DNA of 64,000 bases from an uncultured Blautia sp. (GCA_934373235.1 CAKROW010000004.1:20507-84506), one strand, 5' to 3'. Shown: positions 51,537-60,875, numbered from the stretch's first letter. Notes: generated by a model from the letters alone, not told the origin. Program-made: numbers and translations.

Positions 51537-53015
51537 ATGAAATTAAACATAAAAAAACCAAAAATTGGAAAGCCGGATCCTAAGAAGCTTGTGGGAACCA
51601 TCAGCAAAAAACATCTGAAAAACGGTTCCTATAGTATGGCAATGGCAGTTGTTTTTATTGTAATTGTTGTAGTGCTCAATCTTATTGTGGGAACGATTCC
51701 CACCAAGTACTCACAGATCGATGTAAGTGAGTCCAAACTTTATACCATTGGTGATGAGACAAAAAAGGTTCTGAAAGATCTGGATAAAGATGTAACAATC
51801 TATCAGGTAGTACAGAGCGGATCTGAAGATGAAAATATTACCAATCTTCTGAAACGTTATGAAGATGAGTCCAAACATCTCAAAGTTGAAGTAAAAGATC
51901 CGGTTGTAAATCCTAAATTTACATCTGAATATACCAGTGATGATCTTGCTGCCAACAGTCTGATCGTTGTCTGCGGTGACAGAAACAAAGTTGTCAAATA
52001 CAGTGACATGTATGAATCATCCATCAACTATAACACCTATCAGCAGGAAACTACCGGATTTGACGGTGAAGGTCAGATCACCAGTGCAATCGGATATGTT
52101 ACATCTGAAAATCTTCCGGTACTTTATACACTGGAGGGACACGGAGAGAAAGAACTGGATTCTTCTCTTAAAGAGGCTGTTCAGAAAGCAAACATTGATG
52201 TAAAATCTCTGAACCTTCTTACAGAGGGAAGCGTTCCGGATGATACAGATTGCCTGATGATCATTTCTCCTACAAGTGATATTTCAGATGATGAGAAGAC
52301 AGCTATTCTTGAGTACCTGGAAAACGGTGGAAAAGCTATGATCTTTTCCGATTATAACGAGGAGAAAACACCGAACTTTGATGCGATCCTTGAAAACTAT
52401 GGTGTGAAACGTGCAGATGGTATTGTGTTTGAGGGAGATAACCAGCATTACGCAATGCAGATGCCATATTATCTTGTACCGACGATCAACAGTACAGATG
52501 CAAGCTCTGAATCAGCATCAGGCAAATATTACGTACTTGCACCGTATGCACAGGGTATCCAGAAAACAGATGAGGTGAGAGATACAGTGACGATCGACAG
52601 TATCCTTACAACATCAGACAGTGCATATTCAAAGACAGACATGAGCAGCAGCCAGATGGATAAAGAGGATGGAGACGTTGATGGTCCATTTGACCTGGGT
52701 GTGGCCATTACAGAAACCCTTGACGATGATAAGGAAACTCAGATCGTTTATTATTCCACTGCTAATATTATGGACAGTCAGGTGGACCAGATGGTATCCG
52801 GTGGAAATGACAAGCTTCTTGTAGAATCACTCAGTTGGATGACAAAGACGGAAGACAGCAGTTCAGTTTCCATTCCATCCAAGAGTCTTCAGACTTCTTA
52901 TCTGACTATCACAGATTATGATGCAAGCTTCTGGAAGATCTGTACCATCGGAATTATCCCTGGAATCTTCCTCATTGCAGGATTTGTTATCTGGTTTAAG
53001 AGGAGAAAAGCATAA
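51537..53015 (+). CDS. GldG-like ABC system auxiliary membrane protein
   Basis: This 492-residue protein has one N-terminal membrane span (about residues 34-56), a large external domain and a second span at the C-terminus (IGIIPGIFLIAGFVIWF). The segments LYTLEGHGEKELD, DCLMIISPTSDISDDE and GGKAMIFSDYNEEKTPNFD belong to the ABC-type uncharacterised transport (GldG/DUF7088-like) family. In the gliding system GldG partners GldA and GldF; here it probably completes an exporter of unknown substrate. Its stop overlaps the start of the DUF4340 gene (TAATG). Confidence 0.87.
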   Translation: MKLNIKKPKIGKPDPKKLVGTISKKHLKNGSYSMAMAVVFIVIVVVLNLIVGTIPTKYSQIDVSESKLYTIGDETKKVLKDLDKDVTIYQVVQSGSEDENITNLLKRYEDESKHLKVEVKDPVVNPKFTSEYTSDDLAANSLIVVCGDRNKVVKYSDMYESSINYNTYQQETTGFDGEGQITSAIGYVTSENLPVLYTLEGHGEKELDSSLKEAVQKANIDVKSLNLLTEGSVPDDTDCLMIISPTSDISDDEKTAILEYLENGGKAMIFSDYNEEKTPNFDAILENYGVKRADGIVFEGDNQHYAMQMPYYLVPTINSTDASSESASGKYYVLAPYAQGIQKTDEVRDTVTIDSILTTSDSAYSKTDMSSSQMDKEDGDVDGPFDLGVAITETLDDDKETQIVYYSTANIMDSQVDQMVSGGNDKLLVESLSWMTKTEDSSSVSIPSKSLQTSYLTITDYDASFWKICTIGIIPGIFLIAGFVIWFKRRKA

Positions 53016-54640
53016 TGAAGAAAAAATCAGTAAAGCTTGTTTCTTCGGTTGTTGTTCTTGCCGTTCTCTGTGGAGCCTACGCAGGTGTAAAAACCTACGT
53101 GGCGAAACAGGAAAAAGAGGAGAGCAGTGAAGAAGACAGCAAGACAGATGTTCTGGCTATTGCGCTGGATGATATCAAATCCCTGGAATTTATCATTGAT
53201 AAAGAGAATACAACCTTTGAAAAAGAAAGTGATAACTGGGTTGACAAAAATGATGCAGGATTTCCTGTGAATCAGTCAACCATGGATACCACAGCAGAGG
53301 CTCTGAAAGATGTAAAGGCAGACAGGGTTCTCAATGATGTGGAGGATCTCAGTGAATATGGCCTGGATTCACCGGCAAATACTATTACAGTAAAAACAGA
53401 TGATACAACAACAAGGATCTGTGTTGGTGATGAGAATACTTCCACAAGCCAGTATTACATTACGAAGGATGATGATGACAAGACTGTATATGTAGTGGCA
53501 GCAGATTCCATTTCACCATTTATGAAGTCTCTTTACGATTATGCAGAGAGCGAGACTTTCCCAGGTATTGATACATCTGCTATCAAAAAAGTCCAGGTGG
53601 AGGGAAAGAAATCTTATACACTGGAAGAAGACAGCGACAGTTCCACTTGGAATGTGACTTCCGGTGATGACACAGAAGAGGCGGATTCCTCGGCAGCAGG
53701 AACTGTAACTTCTACATTTGGAAGCATGGCATTTGATGAATTCGTAAATTACAATGCAGAGGATCTTTCACAGTATGGTTTGGATAAACCTTATGCGACA
53801 GTAACTGTGGATTATACAGAAGAAGTTGAAAGTGAGGATTCCTCAGACAGCAGCGATGATGCCGAAGCAGAAGATTCAGAGAGTAGTACTGCGGACACAA
53901 TATCTGCGGACAGTTCAGATGAAAGCGATACATCTGATACAGATTCTTCTGATGAGAAGAAAACAGAGACTGTGGAGAAGCAGCTTGTCCTCTACGTAGG
54001 TGATGAGACTGACAGTGATTCCAGATATGTAACTACGGACAATAAAGAAGTATATACAATGTCCAACGATACATTGAACTCAGTGATCGATAAAGAAGCA
54101 TCAGATCTCTGGTCACTGATCGTAAGCTATCTGTCTGTTAATAATCTGGATCAGCTTCAGGTGACATACAACGGTGAAACAAATACCGTTAATGTTTCAC
54201 GTGAAACATCTACGGATGATGATGGAAACGATAAAGAAACAGTGACCTATAAACTTAATGGTGAGGAGCTGGATGACAGCAAGAGTGTATTTACTATATT
54301 CTATAACAAACTTACCAATATGGCAGCACAGAAACGTCTCACAGAGGAGTATACCCCATCCACAGATCCGGAAATGACAGCAACATTTACAGACACAGAT
54401 GGAAAAGAAATGACAGTATCCTATTATGCATATGATACCAACTATTACGCAGCCGTGGTAGACAGCAAAGTATTTCTTGTAAATAAAATGAATGTAAAAG
54501 AAATGTTTTCTGCATATCAGGCAATGGCTGGAAACAATGAAACAGAATCTGATACTTCAGAATCACAGGATACATCAGATACAGAAGAAGCAGAAGCAAC
54601 AGAAACACCATCTGTAACAGAAAGTGCAGAAGAGGAATAA
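53015..54640 (+). CDS. DUF4340 domain membrane-anchored protein, contains a parS site
   Basis: This 541-residue protein has an N-terminal anchor (residues about 5-25), then several DUF4340 repeats (SEYGLDSPANTITVKTDD, LSQYGLDKPYATVTVDYTEE), each with a YGLD motif. An acidic serine/aspartate-rich insert lies at about residues 270-310 and an acidic tail at the end. DUF4340 genes usually follow GldG-like genes, as here. A perfect 16-base ParB-binding site encodes residues NVSRET at about residue 393-398 (54193-54208). The function is unknown. Confidence 0.87.
   Translation: MKKKSVKLVSSVVVLAVLCGAYAGVKTYVAKQEKEESSEEDSKTDVLAIALDDIKSLEFIIDKENTTFEKESDNWVDKNDAGFPVNQSTMDTTAEALKDVKADRVLNDVEDLSEYGLDSPANTITVKTDDTTTRICVGDENTSTSQYYITKDDDDKTVYVVAADSISPFMKSLYDYAESETFPGIDTSAIKKVQVEGKKSYTLEEDSDSSTWNVTSGDDTEEADSSAAGTVTSTFGSMAFDEFVNYNAEDLSQYGLDKPYATVTVDYTEEVESEDSSDSSDDAEAEDSESSTADTISADSSDESDTSDTDSSDEKKTETVEKQLVLYVGDETDSDSRYVTTDNKEVYTMSNDTLNSVIDKEASDLWSLIVSYLSVNNLDQLQVTYNGETNTVNVSRETSTDDDGNDKETVTYKLNGEELDDSKSVFTIFYNKLTNMAAQKRLTEEYTPSTDPEMTATFTDTDGKEMTVSYYAYDTNYYAAVVDSKVFLVNKMNVKEMFSAYQAMAGNNETESDTSESQDTSDTEEAEATETPSVTESAEEE
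54193..54208. promoter_or_regulatory. Perfect parS site inside the DUF4340 coding region
   Basis: TGTTTCACGTGAAACA matches the Firmicute parS consensus at all 16 positions and is a perfect palindrome. ParB (61888-62814) would load here and spread, helping origin segregation and SMC loading. It is about 12 kb from oriC. Confidence 0.94.
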
Positions 54641-54695
54641 ACATCAGAGTGGAAAACATCTGAACGCAGATAAGCAGTTCCCCACTTCAAGTGTG

Positions 54696-54736
54696 CAGAG
54701 CGCCCCGGCATTCCAATGAGTGCCGGGGCGTTTGTT
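54696..54736 (+). terminator. Terminator of the ABC/Gld-like operon
   Basis: GCCCCGGCA and TGCCGGGGC form a strong hairpin with a ten-base loop, followed by GTTTGTTT. It lies about 60 bases after the DUF4340 gene. Confidence 0.85.
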
Positions 54737-54737
54737 T

Positions 54738-54881
54738 AACCAAATCAAGTAAGTCCCCTGCTTCTATTGCGGAAAGCAATAAGCAGTGGGTGGGGACTTG
54801 CTTGCACTCCTCCTGATAAACTGCGGAGCAGTTATTTGGTTATGAGCAAGTAGCGAAGCGGATTGCGAATATCCTCTTGAC
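54738..54881 (+). repeat. Cloverleaf-like structured element ending in the dispersed-repeat tail
   Basis: An outer stem AACCAAAT/ATTTGGTT (54738-54745, 54834-54841) encloses a long hairpin (CAAGTAAGTCCCC with GGGGACTTGCTTG, inner CTGCTT...AAGCAG) and a small one (AACTGC-GGA-GCAGTT). It is followed by ATGAGCAAG and the tail AGCGAAGCGGATTGCGAAT. The same tail follows lacI, rsmI and parB. It sits 3' of the DUF4340 gene in the gene's orientation. Confidence 0.75.
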
Positions 54882-54909
54882 ACAGGCTCTGGCGTCTGCA
54901 TGACATAAT

Positions 54910-54951
54910 AAAAAATCCGCGACAGAAATTTATTCTGCCACGGATTTTTTT
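54910..54951. terminator. Bidirectional terminator between the two convergent operons
   Basis: AAAAAATCCGCGACAGAA and its near-complement ending CGGATTTTTTT form a 17-base stem with T-runs in both directions. It closes the YhgE/Pip gene from the right and backs up the ABC operon terminator from the left. Confidence 0.88.
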
Positions 54952-54996
54952 ATATCCAGTAGAAGTTTCGGGGGTGCTTCTACAGGTTATCAGATG

Positions 54997-57900
54997 TTAT
55001 GCCAATCCTCTTTCTTCCAGCCAGTCAAAGAGGACTGATTTGTTTGCCTTCTTACGTCTGGTCATGAAATTGAACTGAAGGATTGTCAGTATTGTAAATA
55101 CGATAAGCAATACTACCATTACAATAACTGAAGTTGTAATGCTTCTGCCACCACTGATGGTTGCACGGAATGCATCGACTGTATATGTAAATGGCAGGTA
55201 AGCGTGAATCCTGGAAACAAACTCAGGTGAAATTTCAACCGGGTAAGTTCCTGCGGAACCGGCAAGCTGGACTACCATGAATACCAGCATCAGGAAGCTT
55301 CCGACCTTACCAAATGTAATGTTGAAGAAATACATGATAGAGGTAAAGGTCATTGCTGCCAGGCAGGCGAACAATATGGTTTTTGTCATTTCCGCCGGGG
55401 TAAATCCGTCAATCTTATTTAACAGGACGATCAGAGAAAATCCCTGAAGGATCGCTACCGGATAAAGTACGGAGGCTTTACTTGCCCACCATGCAAAACC
55501 GGATTTCAGTTTTCCTTTATACTGAGCCAGAGGATACATCAGGCAGAATGCCAGAGCACCGACCCAAAGACCTACAGACATCATATAAGGTGCCATTGCG
55601 TGTCCGTTATTCGGGACATCTGTTAATTTGGTTTCTGTTTCTTTTACAGGTGTTGCAAACATTTCAATAGTATCATCACTTGCTGTGTTATCTTTAACTT
55701 CTTTAGCTCCATCACTGAGGCTTGTTGTAAGAGTAGCAGAACCATCCTTAAGCTTTGTCATACCGGAACCAAGTGTCCTGGAACCATCATATAACTGTGA
55801 AGAACCGCTCTGGATCTGAGCTGCTCCGCTTGCAAGCTGTTTGGCACCACTGTTAAGTTTGCTGTTGTTACTTACAAGCTGGTTTGTACCACTTACAAGT
55901 GAAGATGTACCACTTACAAGTGAGGATGTACCGCTTGAAAGAGTCTTGGTACCATCAGCAAGCTGTGTAGCTCCGCTTGCCAGAGTCTTGGCTCCTGTAG
56001 AGAGCTGGCTTGTACCATCAGTAAGGGCCTTGCTGTTGGATGCGAGAGTAGCAACTCCATCAGTATAAGTCTTGATTCCGGAAGTAAGAGTTTTGGAACC
56101 ATCAGCTAACTGTTTGGCGCCGGATGTTACTTGCGGAAGTCCTGCAGTGATCTGTTTACCGGCTTTCTTAAGATTTGAAGCACCATCAGTAAGAGTCTTG
56201 TTATTTGCTGTGAGAGTATCAAATCCGTTGTTGAGAGCTTTGATACCGGCAGCAGCCTGTGGGAATGAGGAAGTACTTGTTTCCAGAGTACCCAGAGCGG
56301 CTGAAACAGCTTTTGTTCCGGAGTTGACCTGTTTGGAACCATCATATAACTGCTTTACACCAGCGGTAAGCTGTGAAAGAGTGTCGGATGAAACACTTGG
56401 AATCTGTTCTGCACCTGCAGCCATCTGCTGTGCACCAGCGTTCATGCTGTCTGCTCCCTGTGTCATGGTAGAAGCACCTTCATTCAGAGCTGCCGCACCA
56501 TTGTTCAGTTCAGTTACACCACCGGATAAGGAATCAGCACCCTGATTCAGACCATCTGCTACAGCAGTAAGGTTTGCAGCCGCGCCGCTGAGAGTTTCCT
56601 TTGCAGATGAAAGCTGAGAGGAGACACCACTGGAAAGCTGAGATACCTGATCTGCATAAGCAGACATATAGGAACCATCAACGCCCTGCATGCTTCCGGC
56701 AGCTTCATTTAATGTGTTGATCACATCGCTGAGACTTTCGGCAGATATTGTACCGTCCTCAGATGCACTTGCCTGAATAGCAGCAAGAGCGTTGGCTGCA
56801 TCAGACATTGTTGTCTGTGCGGAACTGATCTGGGTATTGGCACTTGTAAGGGCATCAGTTGTTGCCTGTCCATACTGAGTCAGGATGGTACCAACAGATT
56901 CTCCTACTGAATCAAACTGGGAGGAAATACCATCGATACCTGCTACCAGTGTGGTTGAAATCTGATCACTGGTAGTGCGGATAACACCTGCTGCATTGTC
57001 AATACCTGAAGCTGCATTGGAAATACCAGTTGCTGCGTTTGTGATACCGGTTGCCGCATTTGTCATACCGGTTGCTGCATCAGTCATACCTGAGCTGGCA
57101 CTCTGCATACCGGTTTTTGCATTGTTAAGGCCTGCAGCAAGTTTGTTGAAGGATTCTTCGGTTGTGCTGCCTTCAAGAGCAGAAACCTGAGTATAAAGCT
57201 GGCCCAGACCATCCTGAAGCTGCTGAGTACCGGATACAAGAGAAGCGGAATCATCAGAGCCTGTAGAAACGGCTGCATTTAACTGAGAAATACCATTGGA
57301 AACATCTCCGAGTTTTTCCAGTCCGGCAAGCTGTTTTGCACCTGCAGCAAGCTGTTCGGCACCTTTGACATAAGCGGTTGTACCATCTGCAAGAGAATCA
57401 GCACCACTTACATACTGTTTTGCACCAGAGGAGAGAGTGTTGATACCCTCGCTCAGTGCTTTTGCACCGGACTCAAGGCTGCTTGCACCGGATTTGAGAG
57501 CATCGGAGTTCTCATTTAACTGAGCAACGCCATCAGTATAGCTTTTAACACCTTCATTCAGTGCGTTTACACCATCAGTCAGTTCAGGGATTTTTTCTGT
57601 CAGGGTACTTACACCACTGTCAAGCTGCTTTGCACCGCTGTCGAGCTGTTTTGCACCACTGTCGAGCTGCTTTGCACCACTGTTTACCTCGGAAACACCG
57701 TCTGTATAAGTCTTCAGTCCTTCGGTAAGAGTTTCTGCACCACTAACAAATGTAAGAGTACTGGTAGAAAGCTTTTTCAGGTTCTTGGTAATGGTCTTGT
57801 TGCCATCTGCGGCTTCTGAAATACCGTCTTTCAGCTCTGAAGAACCATCAGCCGCTTCCTGGAAACCATCGCCGGCTTCTGAAATGGAATCAAAAACTGT

Positions 57901-58392
57901 TTCTGTGTATGTCTGTGTAACCTGGGAGGCAACCTCATCACGAAGCTTCAAAGCGGCTGTTTCGCTGAGCTTGGATGCAATGTAGTTGGTTCCGGGATTA
58001 GTCTCATATTTAAGCTCCATTTTCTGTGGAGTATCATCCATCAGTGTAGCTGCATTTGCTGAAAAGTTATCCGGAATGGTAATTACCATGTAATAGGTAC
58101 CATTTGCCAGACCCTCTTCTGCTGTACGGCTGTCTACAAAGTTAAATGCCATAGAATCATTGTCTTTCAGGTTGTCAACAAGATTCTGTCCTACCGTTAA
58201 CGTCTTTCCGTTGTATTCTACAGGCTGATCTTCGTTGACCACGGCCACCGGAAGGTTGCTGACACTTCCATAAGGATCCCACATGGACTTCAAAAACAGA
58301 CCTGCATAGATGATCGGAATTACGATAATGGCGATTACTACAATAAGCATGAGTTTGTTACGAAGTAAGCTTTTCCATTCGTTTTTGATCAT
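54997..58392 (-). CDS. YhgE/Pip domain membrane protein with long repeat-rich external region
   Basis: This 1131-residue protein is built like phage-infection-protein/YhgE proteins and the related EsaA. One N-terminal span (about residues 13-35) is followed by an external domain with VAVVNEDQPVEYNGK. A roughly 750-residue coiled-coil region follows, of short alanine/glycine/serine repeats (SGAKQLDSG, LADGTTAY, NAATGITNAATG patterns). The C-terminus has five or six membrane spans with the ABC-2-like motif AGTYPVEISPEFV. Known members are phage receptors or secretion components. No type VII secretion genes are adjacent. It is transcribed against the replication fork and divergent from a TetR-type gene. 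Confidence 0.88.
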   Translation of the reverse strand: MIKNEWKSLLRNKLMLIVVIAIIVIPIIYAGLFLKSMWDPYGSVSNLPVAVVNEDQPVEYNGKTLTVGQNLVDNLKDNDSMAFNFVDSRTAEEGLANGTYYMVITIPDNFSANAATLMDDTPQKMELKYETNPGTNYIASKLSETAALKLRDEVASQVTQTYTETVFDSISEAGDGFQEAADGSSELKDGISEAADGNKTITKNLKKLSTSTLTFVSGAETLTEGLKTYTDGVSEVNSGAKQLDSGAKQLDSGAKQLDSGVSTLTEKIPELTDGVNALNEGVKSYTDGVAQLNENSDALKSGASSLESGAKALSEGINTLSSGAKQYVSGADSLADGTTAYVKGAEQLAAGAKQLAGLEKLGDVSNGISQLNAAVSTGSDDSASLVSGTQQLQDGLGQLYTQVSALEGSTTEESFNKLAAGLNNAKTGMQSASSGMTDAATGMTNAATGITNAATGISNAASGIDNAAGVIRTTSDQISTTLVAGIDGISSQFDSVGESVGTILTQYGQATTDALTSANTQISSAQTTMSDAANALAAIQASASEDGTISAESLSDVINTLNEAAGSMQGVDGSYMSAYADQVSQLSSGVSSQLSSAKETLSGAAANLTAVADGLNQGADSLSGGVTELNNGAAALNEGASTMTQGADSMNAGAQQMAAGAEQIPSVSSDTLSQLTAGVKQLYDGSKQVNSGTKAVSAALGTLETSTSSFPQAAAGIKALNNGFDTLTANNKTLTDGASNLKKAGKQITAGLPQVTSGAKQLADGSKTLTSGIKTYTDGVATLASNSKALTDGTSQLSTGAKTLASGATQLADGTKTLSSGTSSLVSGTSSLVSGTNQLVSNNSKLNSGAKQLASGAAQIQSGSSQLYDGSRTLGSGMTKLKDGSATLTTSLSDGAKEVKDNTASDDTIEMFATPVKETETKLTDVPNNGHAMAPYMMSVGLWVGALAFCLMYPLAQYKGKLKSGFAWWASKASVLYPVAILQGFSLIVLLNKIDGFTPAEMTKTILFACLAAMTFTSIMYFFNITFGKVGSFLMLVFMVVQLAGSAGTYPVEISPEFVSRIHAYLPFTYTVDAFRATISGGRSITTSVIVMVVLLIVFTILTILQFNFMTRRKKANKSVLFDWLEERGLA

Positions 58393-58426
58393 AGCTATCC
58401 CTTTCTACTTTATTAAGTTATAAAAG

Positions 58427-58493
58427 TTGATTAATCAAATCTTGTTTGATTAATAGTGTTCAAATCTATTAATAGTGTATTAATTGATTAATA
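58427..58493. promoter_or_regulatory. AT-rich palindromes between YhgE/Pip and tetR, probable operators
   Basis: TTGATTAATCAA (58427-58438) and CTATTAATAG (58466-58475) are perfect palindromes. Further copies of GATTAATAG follow up to about 58493. They lie 35-100 bases before the YhgE start, fitting binding by the divergent TetR-type repressor. The rest of the 390-base gap is AT-rich, with a TATAAT for the regulator at 58699-58704. Confidence 0.6.
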
Positions 58494-58782
58494 GCTTCGA
58501 AATCTATTATTAAACAAAGTGTTGATTTTCTTTACGAGGTGTATTATACTAAACACAGAAAACAGATACAACCATTAAATTTACCATTGTATGTTTATTA
58601 ATAGACATAAACATAAAAAATGTTTATTATTAAAAAATACAATGAGTGTGCAGCAGGACGGAATACGAATATCCGATTTAATAAGGTTTAAGGATGGGTA
58701 TAATATAAAGGCTTAAGAGTGCTGCAGAGCAGGATATGGATCAGGATATCCGTTTAAAGGGAAATGACAGGGGGAAATTACA

Positions 58783-59373
58783 ATGGCAGAGAAAGTGGAT
58801 AGAAGAGTACGTAAGACCAAGGCACAGCTACGTGCAGGCCTGGCCAGACTGATGCAGAAGAAGAGTATTAAGGAAATAACTGTCAAGGAGCTGGTGGAGG
58901 AAGTTGATATTAACCGTTCCACATTTTATCTTCATTATACAGACATTTATCAGATGCTGGAGAAGATAGAAGGAGAGCTGATGGATGAGATAACTCAGAT
59001 TATGGAGAATTATCCGCTGGATCCCATCAATAATAAAGAAGGGTCTTATCCTTTTATTGAACAGATATTTTCCATACTGGATGATAATAAGGATATCTGT
59101 ATTGCGCTTCTGGGAAAAAATGGAGATATGGCATTTGTAAGCAGAATTGAGAAATTAATTGCAGAAACTGTTTTGCACAGACTTTCCAGCAGACTTCCCA
59201 AGAATAACCGGGATATCGAATATGCCTATGCATTCTGTCTTAACGGATGTGTGGGAATGATCAAGACCTGGCTTTCTTCAGAGAATCAGGAATCTACAGA
59301 GCATATGGCAGAGCTGACCCATAAGCTGATTGACAATACAACACATATGTATTTGGAACAGGCATTAAGATAA
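58783..59373 (+). CDS. TetR/AcrR-family transcriptional regulator
   Basis: This 196-residue repressor has the TetR helix-turn-helix in KSIKEITVKELVEEVDINRS and TFYLHYTDIYQMLEKIE, and a helical ligand domain with LNGCVGMIKTWL. Its ligand is not known. It is divergently arranged with the YhgE/Pip gene, so it most likely controls that gene through the palindromes between them. GGGGGA lies seven bases before the ATG. It has its own terminator. Confidence 0.92.
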   Translation: MAEKVDRRVRKTKAQLRAGLARLMQKKSIKEITVKELVEEVDINRSTFYLHYTDIYQMLEKIEGELMDEITQIMENYPLDPINNKEGSYPFIEQIFSILDDNKDICIALLGKNGDMAFVSRIEKLIAETVLHRLSSRLPKNNRDIEYAYAFCLNGCVGMIKTWLSSENQESTEHMAELTHKLIDNTTHMYLEQALR

Positions 59374-59383
59374 GAATAAAACG

Positions 59384-59437
59384 CCCACATTTACAGACCA
59401 GCCAGACGGTGGCAGTAAATGTGGGTATTTTTATTTT
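59384..59437 (+). terminator. Terminator of tetR gene
   Basis: CCCACATTTAC (59384-59394) and GTAAATGTGGG (59415-59425) are perfect 11-base arms, followed by TATTTTTATTTT. Confidence 0.88.
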
Positions 59438-59495
59438 GGGGTAAATATATTGTTGAAGCTATCCGACGTAAGCGGATGAGTCTGCCGGCAGGAGT

Positions 59496-59641
59496 GTTTT
59501 TCTGTCATGAATAATTACTTTGTAATATTTGGTAATATTGCTGTGACATAAAAAGCCTGACCGGGACAGATTATGCTGTAGAGCTTGTTTGAAAAAATCA
59601 TTTCGGTAAGATATACGTCCGCAAATAGTGACGTATATCTT
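59496..59641. repeat. Two palindromic elements in the gap before the hydrolase gene
   Basis: At 59496-59554 T-rich inverted arms (TGTCATGA and TGACATAAAAA) repeat the family seen at 22.7 and 45.25 kb. At 59608-59641 AAGATATACGTC and GACGTATATCTT are perfect 12-base arms, with an outer TGTTTGAAA/TTTCAAA pairing. The second may terminate the leftward hydrolase gene, although its T-run is a dozen bases off. Confidence 0.6.
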
Positions 59642-59720
59642 GCAGAAAGCCTGTTTCAAATATACTCTGGCAGTGAGAAATTATGTCAGTAAAAAGCTTC
59701 TGTAAACAAAATTGTACATA

Positions 59721-60674
59721 TTACAGAAAAATTCCAAGCTGTTCAAGGAACTGTTCCGGTGCTTCCAGATGAGGCAGGTGTTTTGTATCCGGAATAGTAG
59801 CTGTTTCGATAGAAGAATTCAGTTTCTGGTATTCAGCAGTAATAGAAGAGCAGTTAGGCTCTTTACATCCTGAAATAATGTAAATGCAGATATCCGCGGA
59901 AGATACAGCATTATTGATACTGATATTCATGTATTTGCCTACATAGCTGGAGTACAGATATTTGGCAGATGCACCGCCTTTATGTGCGGATTCATAATAA
60001 GTATCAATGATATCGTCTGATACATGGAATGGATTGTAAAACATGTTTTCCATAAAGAGACTGCCGATACTTTCCCTTGCTGTTATCATGTGATAGATAA
60101 GAGTTCCAAAGATCGGGGACTCGATCAGGTATTTATAAAATTTATTATCCTCACAGGGCATCTGCTTCAGTGAACTGAGGCTTGGCGGATTAATAAGAAA
60201 GATTTTTCGGAAAGAATCTGGATCGTTGCGATAAGCCATCATGGCAAAAGAACCGGAAAAGCCACTGGCAATGATGGTTGTTTTTTCTCCGATGACCTTT
60301 TTTACAAAGTCACAGAGAAGTTGAACAAAAACAAAGTTGGTGTAGGTGATCTCTGGCTTTTCAGAACGTCCACAGCCAAGAAGATCAATAGTATAAACGG
60401 TGTGTTCTGTGGCAAGCTGACTGGATATTTTATTCCATTCATATCCGGAACATCCGGGAATGATGTCATGCACAAGAAGTACAGGACTGCCCTGTCCCTG
60501 TTTGGTATAGTAGACATTTCCGAAACGCCATTCGTAAGTCTTGGGACTGGAAGTGTCCAGCATTTCTTTTAACTGAGAGGTAGCATCTATAAACTTATTT
60601 GCAAGATGAATAATTCCGGTTGCTGTACTGAGTAAAGCAGCGATTGTCAGTAATTTATGTCCATGTTTTTTCAT
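59721..60674 (-). CDS. Alpha/beta hydrolase family protein
   Basis: This 317-residue protein has an N-terminal hydrophobic segment (about residues 7-26) that could anchor it to the membrane. The hydrolase fold follows: oxyanion region VLLVHDIIPG, nucleophile elbow ASGFSGS with Ser140, and a histidine in TKHLPHLEAPE near residue 300, with an acidic residue in IISGCKEP. The substrate is unknown. AGGAGG precedes the ATG. It is oriented against the replication fork and has no operon partners. Confidence 0.85.
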   Translation of the reverse strand: MKKHGHKLLTIAALLSTATGIIHLANKFIDATSQLKEMLDTSSPKTYEWRFGNVYYTKQGQGSPVLLVHDIIPGCSGYEWNKISSQLATEHTVYTIDLLGCGRSEKPEITYTNFVFVQLLCDFVKKVIGEKTTIIASGFSGSFAMMAYRNDPDSFRKIFLINPPSLSSLKQMPCEDNKFYKYLIESPIFGTLIYHMITARESIGSLFMENMFYNPFHVSDDIIDTYYESAHKGGASAKYLYSSYVGKYMNISINNAVSSADICIYIISGCKEPNCSSITAEYQKLNSSIETATIPDTKHLPHLEAPEQFLEQLGIFL

Positions 60675-60859
60675 CTGAATCCTCCTGAGATTACTTATTG
60701 CAGTTCCGATAGAGAAAGAAACAGCCAGAAAAGGTCTGGCCTGAGACTTTTTGATGTAGGTAAACTGCTGTAAATCTTGAAAACATTTGTATATATATTA
60801 TACGATATAATGCTGATATTTACAAATATTTTGTGGGAAATACACTTATTCATGTTCAA

Positions 60860-60875
60860 CGCTGCACGTGAAACA
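60860..60875. promoter_or_regulatory. Degenerate parS-like site
   Basis: CGCTGCACGTGAAACA keeps the CACGTG centre and the full right half of parS, but has three or four mismatches on the left. It lies in the 446-base gap between the hydrolase and parA, 160 bases from a better site. Confidence 0.4.

Noticed and set aside
55841..57700. CRISPR-like array of short repeated units
   Set aside because: The repeats are in-frame codons of the coiled-coil region of the YhgE/Pip protein. Units vary in length, have no conserved palindromic repeat, and no spacers or cas genes are nearby.
54997..58392. Type VII secretion (EsaA) locus
   Set aside because: The protein resembles the EsaA/YhgE family, but no EssC, WXG100 or other partner genes are near. 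The neutral YhgE/Pip name is safer.
59608..59641. Insertion-sequence end
   Set aside because: The perfect 12-base arms lack a transposase or flanking direct repeats. A hairpin or miniature element is possible but not an IS.
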